45,854 nt of DNA from Candidatus Martarchaeota archaeon (GTDB taxonomy: Archaea; Micrarchaeota; Micrarchaeia; Micrarchaeales; Micrarchaeaceae): contig JAMCZI010000024.1 of the NCBI GenBank assembly GCA_023485545.1, forward strand, positions 1-45,854, in the 5' to 3' direction. Below, piece by piece: positions 37,335-45,854 of the stretch. Position numbers and translations under genes: made by a program. Numbering within the stretch: the first letter of the stretch is position 1; the number at the start of each line of letters is the position of its first letter. The notes under the pieces were generated by a model. It ran no database searches, was not told where the DNA came from, and was given only the letters and a program-made list of their open reading frames with translations.

Positions 37335-40063
37335 ATCGACCAATATTTCCTGTTCTTTATGAACTGCCTCTGTGTCTCCAAAACTTCAAGATAGAAAGAT
37401 TTGTCTGTCGTCTTAAGCATTCTTAGCACACGTGCGGCGCCTGTCTTCCCAATACCGTATGTCTCAAGAGTGAAGACAGCCTTCCATCCAAACTCGCTTA
37501 CCAAGCTGGCAACCGCCATCATGTCGGCAAGCCTGCGCTTCTCTGATGGAGAAAGCCTTCTTCCAGCCGACCGTTTCTTTATTATATCAGCATCTCTATC
37601 CTGTGCCAGGCTTAGCATCGGGCTACCGCAGCTAGGGCATTTTAGTTTCAGGTGGGCATCTTTTAGTTCCGACACCGTCCTTGAGAACACAAATCCGCAG
37701 TATGTACATATCATGTCCGCATTTTTGTGCATCACATACTCCGCAAAAGACGCCACTATCTCATCGTCCGGAGCAACAGGGAGCATGAGTTCGCTTGAGT
37801 AGTATGCAGAATTTATCACATTGTCCGCCAGCGGGCTTAGCGAATTACCATTTATATCCCTAAACCTAATCTCACCGGAGCATACCTTTTCAATGAAACG
37901 CTTCAGTGTGGGAAGATCGAAATAATTGTCCATGAGCTCCCTGACTGTCTCATTGTAAACAGGCGTGCCCCTGAATACGCGCATCAGCCTTCTCGCCATA
38001 CTCTTTCCTACGTTTGCATCCTTGTCAAGCACCCCAAAGAACTTAGCTATTGCAGAAAACCTGTAAAGGAAAAGTTCGCTTCTCTCTATCGCATTAAGCA
38101 GGGTTGCTTCAAGCATGTCTGGCTTAAGCAATTTTATTATGCTGGCTATGTCGAATCCCTGTGGCAATTCGAAAAGCACCATATACGGAGAAGCCCTTGA
38201 ATTTATGCTATGGCCAAGTTTTGCTGCTGCAAAATACGATATTATCCTGCCTAACGCTTCATTAGCAAGAGTCCCAAGCCTCACATGCAGTACTGTATAC
38301 TCTCCAACATTCTCTACATAAGCGGTATCTTCATCCAATACAAAAGCTCTATTTTGTGCATCTATAAAAGAGGACACCGGCGCAATCTTTCCGGTAAACA
38401 TCTCGTGGTCTACCCCGTTTCCAGAAAAAAGCTTGTATATCCTGCCCGCAACCTTACGGTCAACTGGTATGTCCTCTCCGCTCCAATCAGGCACAGCAGC
38501 ATTGCTGTCGGAAGACGGCTCGGCATTAATCGTGTCCTCTTCTATGCTTAGCACCTTCCACGGCAAGCCTTTTGTGATAAATGTGACCCCCTCATCAAGA
38601 TAGCTTGTGACAAACTGTTCGTCAAGGAATGATACGGTCCTGTTGTCTATCACGCTACGCACATTGAATTTTTTCTTGTCTGATATGAAACTCAAATGGT
38701 CGTAATAGAACATTCGCGTCATAGGCGTTGCACTTATATATTCTGAGTCTTTTACAACAAGCCTTCTTCCTACCATGAAATCGATTAGTTCCACAACATT
38801 TTTGCTAGCAGCGTCAAATATGTTGGACCTTCCGATTATCCTCGTTATGTCTTCCACTGTGGACCTGCCGCCGGAATCCAAAACAATCCCGCATATCTGC
38901 TGCATCATCACATCGAGCGCGTTTTTCTGCGGGCTGAAACTCTCAAAATCATATCTTTTCAGGTTGTTTATTATTGATACAGATTCTACTGCTTCAAGCG
39001 GATTTGCCGGAATTATGACACCCTCTGCGGTTAGGAGTTCTCCGTGGCCGCTTCTTCCCACCCTTTGCATCAGGCGTATCGCCTGTCTGGGCGATCCGTA
39101 CTGCACTACCAAGTCTATGCTACCTATATCTATTCCGAGCTCCAAAGAGCTCGTAGCAACGACGCTCTTAACTCTTCCGCTTTTGAAGTCCTCTTCCAGC
39201 CTTATGCGCTCCTCCTTGTTCAGAGAACCGTGGTGTACTCCAACCCCTCCAAGATTATGCTCCTTGTCTAACTCCTTAAGTTTGCTTCCAAGGGCCTCTA
39301 CAACATGCCTCGTGTTTCCGAATATGAGAACGGACTTATGCTTCCTTATGTATTCTGCAAGTAACTCTATCCTTCCATTCGACCCAACAGCGTCCTTCCC
39401 TTTGGTATCCGCTAGTGACCTCACATCTATCTTTATGTCTATGCTCTTTCTTGCGCCGCTTTCTATCTGCTCGCATCCTTTAGTTCCTGAAAAGAACGAC
39501 ATTATGGCCTCAGCGTTTCCTACAGTGGCACTCAGGCCTACTCTCTGATATCCTGGAGAAATTTCCTCAAGTCTCTCCAGTGCGATTGAGAGCTGCGCAC
39601 CTCTTTTGTTATGGTATAACTCATGGGCTTCATCTATAACAACTGCTGTCAGATTTTTCATCTGCGACCTCATTGATTTTGTCGGCAATATGCTCTGTAG
39701 CGTCTCGGGCGTTGTGACTAACAGCTCAGGTGCCTTCCTCGCCTGGCGTGCTCTCTCCGACTGGCTTGTATCCCCGTGCCTTGCACCTGCCTTGAATCCT
39801 AGAGTGCCAGCTATCTCTTCAAGCCTACGTACAATGTCTCTATTCAAGGACCGCAGCGGCGTTATGTAGAGTATGCGTATCCCACTACCTTCAGTTTCAG
39901 ATATTTTCTTAAATAGCGGCAAAACTGCAGCTTCGGTTTTTCCAGATCCTGTGGGCGCGGTTATTAGAAAATTTCCCCCAAATTCAAGTTTTTCAAAACT
40001 CAGTTTTTGTATTGCAGTAAGTTTGCCATGCTCTTCAATAAACCTAAAATATATTTTTTCCAT
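37331..40063 (-). CDS. Lhr-family ATP-dependent helicase
   Basis: ITAPTGSGKTEAAVLPLF, VIDEAHELYHNKRGAQLSIALERLEEI, LSATVGN, VATSSLELGIDIGSIDLVVQYGSPRQAIRLMQRVGRSGH; C-terminal zinc ribbon CTYCGFVF..CPSCGSP. Confidence 0.94.
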   Translation of the reverse strand: MEKIYFRFIEEHGKLTAIQKLSFEKLEFGGNFLITAPTGSGKTEAAVLPLFKKISETEGSGIRILYITPLRSLNRDIVRRLEEIAGTLGFKAGARHGDTSQSERARQARKAPELLVTTPETLQSILPTKSMRSQMKNLTAVVIDEAHELYHNKRGAQLSIALERLEEISPGYQRVGLSATVGNAEAIMSFFSGTKGCEQIESGARKSIDIKIDVRSLADTKGKDAVGSNGRIELLAEYIRKHKSVLIFGNTRHVVEALGSKLKELDKEHNLGGVGVHHGSLNKEERIRLEEDFKSGRVKSVVATSSLELGIDIGSIDLVVQYGSPRQAIRLMQRVGRSGHGELLTAEGVIIPANPLEAVESVSIINNLKRYDFESFSPQKNALDVMMQQICGIVLDSGGRSTVEDITRIIGRSNIFDAASKNVVELIDFMVGRRLVVKDSEYISATPMTRMFYYDHLSFISDKKKFNVRSVIDNRTVSFLDEQFVTSYLDEGVTFITKGLPWKVLSIEEDTINAEPSSDSNAAVPDWSGEDIPVDRKVAGRIYKLFSGNGVDHEMFTGKIAPVSSFIDAQNRAFVLDEDTAYVENVGEYTVLHVRLGTLANEALGRIISYFAAAKLGHSINSRASPYMVLFELPQGFDIASIIKLLKPDMLEATLLNAIERSELFLYRFSAIAKFFGVLDKDANVGKSMARRLMRVFRGTPVYNETVRELMDNYFDLPTLKRFIEKVCSGEIRFRDINGNSLSPLADNVINSAYYSSELMLPVAPDDEIVASFAEYVMHKNADMICTYCGFVFSRTVSELKDAHLKLKCPSCGSPMLSLAQDRDADIIKKRSAGRRLSPSEKRRLADMMAVASLVSEFGWKAVFTLETYGIGKTGAARVLRMLKTTDKSFYLEVLETQRQFIKNRKYWSI

Positions 40064-40071
40064 CCTGCCGC

Positions 40072-42048
40072 CTATTTTCTGAATACCTTAACACCTATGA
40101 AATAAGACACAATTGCCATCAGCATTCCAATCGTAATCACAATATAGAGAATCGCGTCTGGTACATTCACATAAATGTCATTTCCTGTGGAATCATTGAA
40201 GCTGAAAGACATTCCATCATGCTGTATTGTACCTTCAACGAACCCAAATGGGACATTTTTCAGTTTAACTTCACCAGATTCGTTCAGCGGAACTGTGATG
40301 TGCGTCCCATTGCTAAATGCTAATTCTGCTATGCCCGTTGCCGGAGTTCCGAAATAGCTCCTGACATATATTGAGATGTTGTAAACAGGAAGATTGAAGT
40401 AGAACGTACTATTACTTGTAACGTTGATTGTGTTAGAAATGCTTAGTTTCGAATTCTTGTATAGCGCATAATCTACAAGGTGCTGGCCAACTGTGAGATA
40501 GGGGCTGGTGTTGTAAAACTTACCGCCAATTTCAAATCCCATTACGTTTATCTTTGATCCATATCCATCAAGCGCTTCGAGTTTGGTCCTGTAAGCCCTT
40601 TCGAAAACAGCATGTAAATTAACGGGGTAGGCAACATTGAAGCTTGTATCGCTCGTATCATAAGTTCCGCTCCATGACTGGAATTCATAGATATCGCCCC
40701 CTACGCTGTAATACTGCGGGGCGGATATGTTTGCTACTGACCCTGCCGAATACCATCCAGATCCACTCGAATTTCCATACTCGCTTGTAACATTTACCAG
40801 ATACTGCACTTTCCATTTAGCGTTCTCATCAATAGGCCCGTCAACCCGCACATTAAAGCTCGTGGCGTTTCCAGTATACGACCCATTCCCTTTTCCAGAC
40901 CATCCCAGCAACGCTTCCCTTGTCGTGCTGTTTATGTATATGTGTGGTTTGTACGATATGTTTGCTACTGACCCTGCCGAATACCATCCAGATCCACTCG
41001 AATTTCCATACTCGCTTGTAACATTTACCAGATACTGCACTTTCCACTCTGCCGTTTCGCTTACATTGTTGTAAATTTCTAGATTAAAGCTCGTGGCGTT
41101 TCCAGTATACGACCCATTCCCTTTTCCAGACCATCCCAGAAATATGGCTCTTGCTGTATCGTTTATGTAAAAAATTTTTGGTGCAGCAATATTGATTTTA
41201 GAAAACAAAGTATACGTGTTGTGCGTAGTCAGGTTTGCATACCTGGAATTTATCGATACAATGGCAGATGTATTCCAAAGCAAGCCCTGCATGTTTGGTA
41301 TCCCAGACCCAACTCTAAAATAATTGGCATAGGGGGTTATCTCGCTTATATTGTATGGGTTGTTTAGCGTCATTGCACTGCCCTTGCCATATCCCTTATA
41401 CGCATACGCCTTTGCAACAGCTGAAAAGGTGCCATTCTTTAGTACCTGTAAGTCCTTGAATGCAACGGGGACCATATACGATTTGTTATCCATTGCGTCA
41501 GCATATTCACCGAAAGCTGTAACTGGATTTGCCCCGGATGTTCCTGTACCAAGATTAATCTTGCCTATCGTATTCCCATTAAAAAGGAAATGCCATTCGC
41601 TGCCGCTCGAATAAAACGTATAGTTGTTGTAGCTTCCGTTTTGTCCGACTGAGTTATTTGGGCCTATAAATCCGAGGAACGAATCGCCAGAGTAACCTCC
41701 TGGAAAGTACTCCCAGAACCACACTGGGATTCCCTTTGAAATGTACTCCCTGGCACTACAGCCCGAAAGCGTGCAGTTAGTCGGGTAATACCCGCTTCTG
41801 TTATTCACTTCATAGCCTTCCTGGATAAATGCGCCATTGGATAAATCTTCTCCCACCCAAAAAGCCATGGAACCATAACTTATGTTTTGTGGGTAAACTG
41901 TTTGTATATAAATGCTGGTGCCGTTGTTGAATGCAGCGGAATTGGCGGCTCTTACTCCTGTTTGAAACCAGTAAATCTGACTGCTTTGCGATGCAGAAAG
42001 TGGCACTGCAATAAGTAGGAACAGAATTGCAATTTCAAGCTTTTTCAT
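40072..42048 (-). CDS. Secreted/surface protein with tandem InlB-B-like (Flg_new-like) repeats and C-terminal TM
   Basis: Signal peptide MKKLEIAILFLLIAVPLSAS; repeats W..KVQYLVNVTSEYGNSSGSGWYSAGSVANIS; C-terminal ILYIVITIGMLMAIVSYFIGVKVFRK; very sequon-rich. Confidence 0.85.
   Translation of the reverse strand: MKKLEIAILFLLIAVPLSASQSSQIYWFQTGVRAANSAAFNNGTSIYIQTVYPQNISYGSMAFWVGEDLSNGAFIQEGYEVNNRSGYYPTNCTLSGCSAREYISKGIPVWFWEYFPGGYSGDSFLGFIGPNNSVGQNGSYNNYTFYSSGSEWHFLFNGNTIGKINLGTGTSGANPVTAFGEYADAMDNKSYMVPVAFKDLQVLKNGTFSAVAKAYAYKGYGKGSAMTLNNPYNISEITPYANYFRVGSGIPNMQGLLWNTSAIVSINSRYANLTTHNTYTLFSKINIAAPKIFYINDTARAIFLGWSGKGNGSYTGNATSFNLEIYNNVSETAEWKVQYLVNVTSEYGNSSGSGWYSAGSVANISYKPHIYINSTTREALLGWSGKGNGSYTGNATSFNVRVDGPIDENAKWKVQYLVNVTSEYGNSSGSGWYSAGSVANISAPQYYSVGGDIYEFQSWSGTYDTSDTSFNVAYPVNLHAVFERAYRTKLEALDGYGSKINVMGFEIGGKFYNTSPYLTVGQHLVDYALYKNSKLSISNTINVTSNSTFYFNLPVYNISIYVRSYFGTPATGIAELAFSNGTHITVPLNESGEVKLKNVPFGFVEGTIQHDGMSFSFNDSTGNDIYVNVPDAILYIVITIGMLMAIVSYFIGVKVFRK
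40724..41139. repeat. Internal direct repeat, offset 231 bp (77 codons)
   Basis: Identical 92-nt blocks 40724-40815 and 40955-41046, and identical 57-nt blocks 40852-40908 and 41083-41139, all offset by 231 nt. Confidence 0.9.
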
Positions 42049-42826
42049 ATTCCATACCCATATCATTTAGCTTTTTTATAATTGAATTTCTTGTCTCCGC
42101 TTTTATGCTTTTCCATTCTATAACTGCTGCCGACGGCTTTGGGAATGACCTTTCAAATGCCTGCTCCAGCATTTCTACTTCGGAGCAATAGTATTTCGGC
42201 ATTATGTGCGCGAAGGCATACCCCTTAGAAAGTGCCAGCCGCGTGAATTTCTCCGAATAGTGCTGTCCTCCTATTCCCACTACGATCTTTTCATGGTAGT
42301 CGTCAGCATCAAGAATCCTATACGCGTAGTCGGCAAGCATTTCGGCTTTATGTTTCTTCATTTTAGCACTTTCCCCTCCTCCAAACTCCATGAACAGCGA
42401 CGGCGTGCTCAACAATGGACCGTGGTGCGTCGCCTCGTAGACAAAGTTTGACCCTCCCCTCTCAGAATTTCCTATTATCCTAGCAAGTTTCAGCATATGC
42501 AACGGAGCAGCTACGCTCAGCGATCTGCCTTTGCTCCCCAATGCCGCCTCGCTTCCCCAATTTCCTTCGGAATGGACTGTGAACGATTCAATGCCTCTTG
42601 CGCTCGAATGCGCACTCAAGAAAATTATACACTCCGGGGTTTTCATGTCGTCGAGGAATTCGGAGTTTATGTTAGCGGCCACACTTTCTGCAAGCATGCT
42701 CTCACTTGACACATATGTCCGTGCCCCTTCAAAGTTACCTTTGGCGGCAAAGTTGCCTATCTTTTTTAAGGCTTCTCCTGCCCAAAGGGATACCTGGTCT
42801 TTTTGAGAGTATGCAAAAAGAATCAT
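42035..42826 (-). CDS. dtdA: D-aminoacyl-tRNA deacylase (DTD2 type)
   Basis: FLSAHSSARGIESFTVHSEGNWG; YEATHHGPLLSTPSLFMEFG; VGIGGQHYSEKFTRLAL..FAHIMPKY. Confidence 0.9.
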   Translation of the reverse strand: MILFAYSQKDQVSLWAGEALKKIGNFAAKGNFEGARTYVSSESMLAESVAANINSEFLDDMKTPECIIFLSAHSSARGIESFTVHSEGNWGSEAALGSKGRSLSVAAPLHMLKLARIIGNSERGGSNFVYEATHHGPLLSTPSLFMEFGGGESAKMKKHKAEMLADYAYRILDADDYHEKIVVGIGGQHYSEKFTRLALSKGYAFAHIMPKYYCSEVEMLEQAFERSFPKPSAAVIEWKSIKAETRNSIIKKLNDMGMEYEKA

Positions 42827-42862
42827 AAAGTAATTTATATCAAAAGATTAAAAAAAGGTATA

Positions 42863-43156
42863 ATGCGCAACTTTATAAGAAAGTACGAAGACTTCACATG
42901 TTTAAATTGCGGTGCAAAAGTCAAAGGCAACGGCTACACCGATCACTGTCCAGTATGTTTGTACAGCCTTCATGTAGACATAAATCCGGGAGACAGGCAG
43001 TCCGAATGCATGGGTGTAATGGTACCAGTGCGCAGGATATACATGCGCACCTACACTGAACTTACCTATCGGTGCAAAAAATGCTTGGTTGAAAAGAAAG
43101 TCCGGTGCTCCCCAGAAGATTCAGAAAGCGCTGTAATTTCTGTCCCTTCAAGGTAA
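42863..43156 (+). CDS. RNHCP-domain protein
   Basis: RKYEDFTCLNCGAKVKGNGYTDHCPVCLYSLHVDINPGDRQSECMGVMVPV; start at ATG 42863 rather than the ORF-track start. Confidence 0.82.
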   Translation: MRNFIRKYEDFTCLNCGAKVKGNGYTDHCPVCLYSLHVDINPGDRQSECMGVMVPVRRIYMRTYTELTYRCKKCLVEKKVRCSPEDSESAVISVPSR

Positions 43157-43205
43157 TGCAGCAACAGTATATAAGTTTTTATTCTTATTAATAATCGGTC
43201 AGTCG

Positions 43206-43562
43206 ATGCTCTATGATTATATCGCAGCAGTGCTGTTCATACTATTCGGCCTACTTGTGCCTTTCTCATTTCTTCTTACTTCAAAGCTCTTGCGCGTAAA
43301 GACCTCCGGCAATCCTGTAAAGAATTCACCGTATGAAAGCGGAGAGAAGAGCATAGGGAGCAGCAGGGACCTCGACAACGAATACCTCCCTTATTTCGCG
43401 CTTTTCCTCCCTTTTGAAATAATCGCAGTATACATGATTTTCTGGGCCCCGACGGCAAGAATAGGTTCTCAGAGCGCAGCCATCGGATCCATGGGAATTC
43501 TTGCACTGAGTGCTGTCCTAGCTCTTATAGGATATAAGATGATAAGTGGTAAAAATGTCTGA
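43206..43562 (+). CDS. nuoA: NADH-quinone oxidoreductase subunit A-like
   Basis: 3-TM; NSPYESGEKSIGSSR...YLPYFALFLPFEIIAVYMIFW. Confidence 0.88.
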   Translation: MLYDYIAAVLFILFGLLVPFSFLLTSKLLRVKTSGNPVKNSPYESGEKSIGSSRDLDNEYLPYFALFLPFEIIAVYMIFWAPTARIGSQSAAIGSMGILALSAVLALIGYKMISGKNV

Positions 43563-44169
43563 ACGCCCATACACGGATGAGGAGCTATTTAATGCGGAGA
43601 AGGAAATGACTGAGCTTACGCAAAATTCCCTCAAGAAATACAAGCAGACCCCTAGCGTCATGTTCACAAAGCTTGAAGAGGCTATAAAGGCGTTCTCGAA
43701 GGATCTGGTACGCTGGAGCAGGGCAAATTCCATGTGGCCGCTGCAATTCGGGCTTGCATGCTGTGCTATGGAGCTAATGGATTTCGGATCATCAAGGATA
43801 GACGCGGAGAGAAAAGGCTACCTACTCTTCCGCGGAACTCCACGCCAATGCGATGTAATGATAGTCGCCGGGTGGGTAACAAAGTCTATGGTTCCGCGCG
43901 TAAAAAGGCTCTATGAGCAGATGGCCAGCCCCAAATACGTGGTTGCATTCGGCGAATGCGCCACTTCTGGGGGTCCATGGTATGAAAGCTACAATATAAT
44001 GAAAGGGATAGACCAGGTGCTCCCTGTTGACGTCTACGCTATAGGTTGCCCCCCGAAGCCCGAAAACCTTTTCGGGGCCCTTATGAAGCTACAGGATAAA
44101 GTAGGTGGTAAAGTTGCAGGAGATACAGAAAGAAGCCTTACTGAAAACATTAGAAGAGCTGAAATCTAA
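43546..44169 (+). CDS. nuoB: NADH-quinone oxidoreductase subunit B-like (4Fe-4S)
   Basis: MWPLQFGLACCAMELM, VVAFGECATSGGPWY, VDVYAIGCPPKPENLF. Confidence 0.94.
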   Translation: MVKMSERPYTDEELFNAEKEMTELTQNSLKKYKQTPSVMFTKLEEAIKAFSKDLVRWSRANSMWPLQFGLACCAMELMDFGSSRIDAERKGYLLFRGTPRQCDVMIVAGWVTKSMVPRVKRLYEQMASPKYVVAFGECATSGGPWYESYNIMKGIDQVLPVDVYAIGCPPKPENLFGALMKLQDKVGGKVAGDTERSLTENIRRAEI

Positions 44170-44491
44170 AGGTTATCGCTATCTGAAGTACATAACCGCA
44201 GTGGACGCTCCTGACCACATGGAAGTAGTGTACCTGCTTGCCAACATTGAATCGAATGTAGATGAGGTTGTTAAGGTATCCATTAAAAAATCTGAAAGCG
44301 AAAGGCCATCAGTTGAATCGGTGATGAATCTTTTTCCCGCTGCTGATTGGTACGAGCGCGAAATATCCGAAATGTTCGGCATAAAGATAGAGGGCAGAAA
44401 AACGCGCCGTCTTCTTCTAGAGGAATGGAACGGCGACGGGTTCCCGCTTTTGAAAAGCTTTGAATGGGGCAAAGAGTACCACAAACGGTGA
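44105..44491 (+). CDS. nuoC: NADH-quinone oxidoreductase subunit C-like
   Basis: LKYITAVDAPDHMEVVYLL; FPAADWYEREISEMFGIKIEG; GTG start inside nuoB or an internal start. Confidence 0.88.
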   Translation: MVKLQEIQKEALLKTLEELKSKGYRYLKYITAVDAPDHMEVVYLLANIESNVDEVVKVSIKKSESERPSVESVMNLFPAADWYEREISEMFGIKIEGRKTRRLLLEEWNGDGFPLLKSFEWGKEYHKR

Positions 44492-44495
44492 AATC

Positions 44496-45590
44496 ATGCC
44501 AAACATGCGCATAAACATAGGGCCTATACACCCAAGCACGCATGGGGTCCTGCGTGTAGTGGCATATGTTAATGGCGACACGATCGATAGCGTTGAACCA
44601 CACATAGGATTCCTTCACCGCGGCGTAGAGAAGCTTATGGAGACAAGGATGTACATGCAAAATCCTTCATACACTGAGAAACTTGATTACGTCGCTCCAA
44701 TGGGCTGGGACGAATTGTATGTAAGCTCGGTAGAGAAAGCCACCGGTGCCACTGTACTGGAAAATGCACAGTACGCAAGAGTTATACTTTTGGAATTTCA
44801 GCGGATAGCAAGCCACCTTCTGTGGCTAGGAACTTTTGCGAACGACCTTGGGCAAATGTTCACTATTTTTATGTGGGCGTTCAGGGAGAGGGCAAAAGTG
44901 ATAAAGTTTCTTGAGGATGTATCAGGAAGCAGGATGTTCTATGTGAACATGCGCATAGGCGGCCTAAACGGGGAATTGCCGGAAGACTTCAAGGAGCGTG
45001 CGTATTCACTGCTCGACTATCTCAGCGAGAGGATACCAAAATACAGGAGCCTGCTTGACAACAACAACTTCTTTGTTTCAAGAACCAAGGGTGTCGGGGT
45101 GCTGTCAAAAGAAGATGCGATAGCATACGGCGCGTCAGGTCCGGTCCTGCGAGCTTCGGGCGTGGAATACGATGTCAGGAAGTCCTCTCCATACTACATA
45201 TACGATAAGTTGAAGTTCAATGTGCCTCGCGGTACACATGGGGACGCTTTCGACCGCTACAGGGTAAGATACGACGAGATGCTAGAAAGTATAAAGATAA
45301 TAAAGCAAACACTAGATTTAATGCCCGGGGGAAGTGTTGCAGGAGCAAAGGTAAAACTTATAGGTCAGCCCGCAAAGCCAGATCCTGTAATAATCTCGCG
45401 CGAGCTTCCAAGGGGGGAAGGTATCATATATCTGGTGCCAGACAAGCAGAAGCCGTACAGGATAGGGATGCGCAGTCCGGCATACATAAACCTGTCTCTG
45501 CTGCCCAAGCTTGCAAAAGGTGCTAAGTTTGCTGACCTGTTCTCTATAATAGGCAGCCTTGACGTCGTTTTCGCAGAAATAGATAGATAA
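44496..45590 (+). CDS. nuoD: NADH-quinone oxidoreductase subunit D-like
   Basis: NIGPIHPSTHGVLRVVAYVNGDTIDSVEPHIGFLHRGVEKLME; start at MPNMRINIG. Confidence 0.94.
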   Translation: MPNMRINIGPIHPSTHGVLRVVAYVNGDTIDSVEPHIGFLHRGVEKLMETRMYMQNPSYTEKLDYVAPMGWDELYVSSVEKATGATVLENAQYARVILLEFQRIASHLLWLGTFANDLGQMFTIFMWAFRERAKVIKFLEDVSGSRMFYVNMRIGGLNGELPEDFKERAYSLLDYLSERIPKYRSLLDNNNFFVSRTKGVGVLSKEDAIAYGASGPVLRASGVEYDVRKSSPYYIYDKLKFNVPRGTHGDAFDRYRVRYDEMLESIKIIKQTLDLMPGGSVAGAKVKLIGQPAKPDPVIISRELPRGEGIIYLVPDKQKPYRIGMRSPAYINLSLLPKLAKGAKFADLFSIIGSLDVVFAEIDR

Positions 45591-45602
45591 TTAAGTGATT
45601 TG

Positions 45603-45854
45603 ATGGAGGAAAGCAAAGTGGAGAAACTGACAAGGGATTACCAGTTGGCGCAGGAGAAGCTTCAGTCGTTGGCATTGCAAAAGGCCCAGTTCCAGCAGCA
45701 GAAAAGCGAGCTCACCGAAGCGCAAAAAAGGGTAAAATCCGCTGAAGGCAAGATATACTACCAGGTCGGCGGAGCTATAGTGGAAACAAAGAAGGATGAC
45801 GCGCTTAATGATATAAGCGAGAAGCTCGAGTCAGTCGATATGCGCCTGACTATA
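45603..45854 (+). CDS. pfdB: Prefoldin beta subunit (truncated by window end)
   Basis: MEESKVEKLTRDYQLAQEKLQSLALQKAQFQQQKSELTEAQKRVKSAEGKIYYQVGGAIVETKKDDALNDISEKLE; typical coiled coil and YxxvGgxlv motif. Confidence 0.85.
   Translation, partial: MEESKVEKLTRDYQLAQEKLQSLALQKAQFQQQKSELTEAQKRVKSAEGKIYYQVGGAIVETKKDDALNDISEKLESVDMRLTI

Noticed and set aside
38775-39548. 257-aa plus-strand ORF opposite the Lhr helicase
   Set aside because: Antisense to conserved helicase motifs; Ser/Leu/Pro-rich shadow ORF.
1-45854. CRISPR arrays, transposases/IS elements, integrases, prophage
   Set aside because: No spaced short direct repeats, no transposase/integrase motifs and no terminal inverted repeat pairs seen; gene content is mostly core/housekeeping.

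Overview
Archaeal chromosomal window, coding-dense with few intergenic gaps. Its content is consistent with an ARMAN/Micrarchaeota-type (DPANN) acidophile lineage; that assignment is an inference. It carries: isocitrate dehydrogenase (partial) + cytochrome bd oxidase cydAB; a trans-prenyl synthase; two surface/secreted proteins; aldo/keto reductase; FtsJ-like methyltransferase; two MBL-fold hydrolases; an MFS transporter; taw1; a PCNA / DJ-1-like / RNase P component 4 gene run; a reversed S10-type ribosomal cluster (uL3-uL4-uL23-uL2-uS19-uL22-uS3) running into stt3; eL15 + Pcc1; TFE / tRNA-iMet / GINS-like / eL42 / aIF2alpha / PAC2 / tRNA-Gly; radA / dph5 / endA; HD-hydrolase / VKOR; gyrB-gyrA; trm56; an Lhr-type helicase; dtdA; an RNHCP protein; and nuoABCD followed by a prefoldin beta gene (partial). 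Four tRNAs were found by manual folding: Ile(UAU), initiator Met(CAU), Gly(CCC) with a 15-nt BHB intron, and Lys(CUU). No CRISPR array, transposon or prophage was seen. The most interesting items are tRNA-Ile(UAU), the very short BHB intron near a large three-unit-like EndA, an STT3 with an N-terminal membrane + coiled-coil extension located in the ribosomal operon, an unannotated 50-aa ORF/hairpin between DUF92 and radA, an internally duplicated sequon-rich surface protein, and a DJ-1-like protein lacking the expected nucleophile Cys. All calls are by eye; no searches were run.
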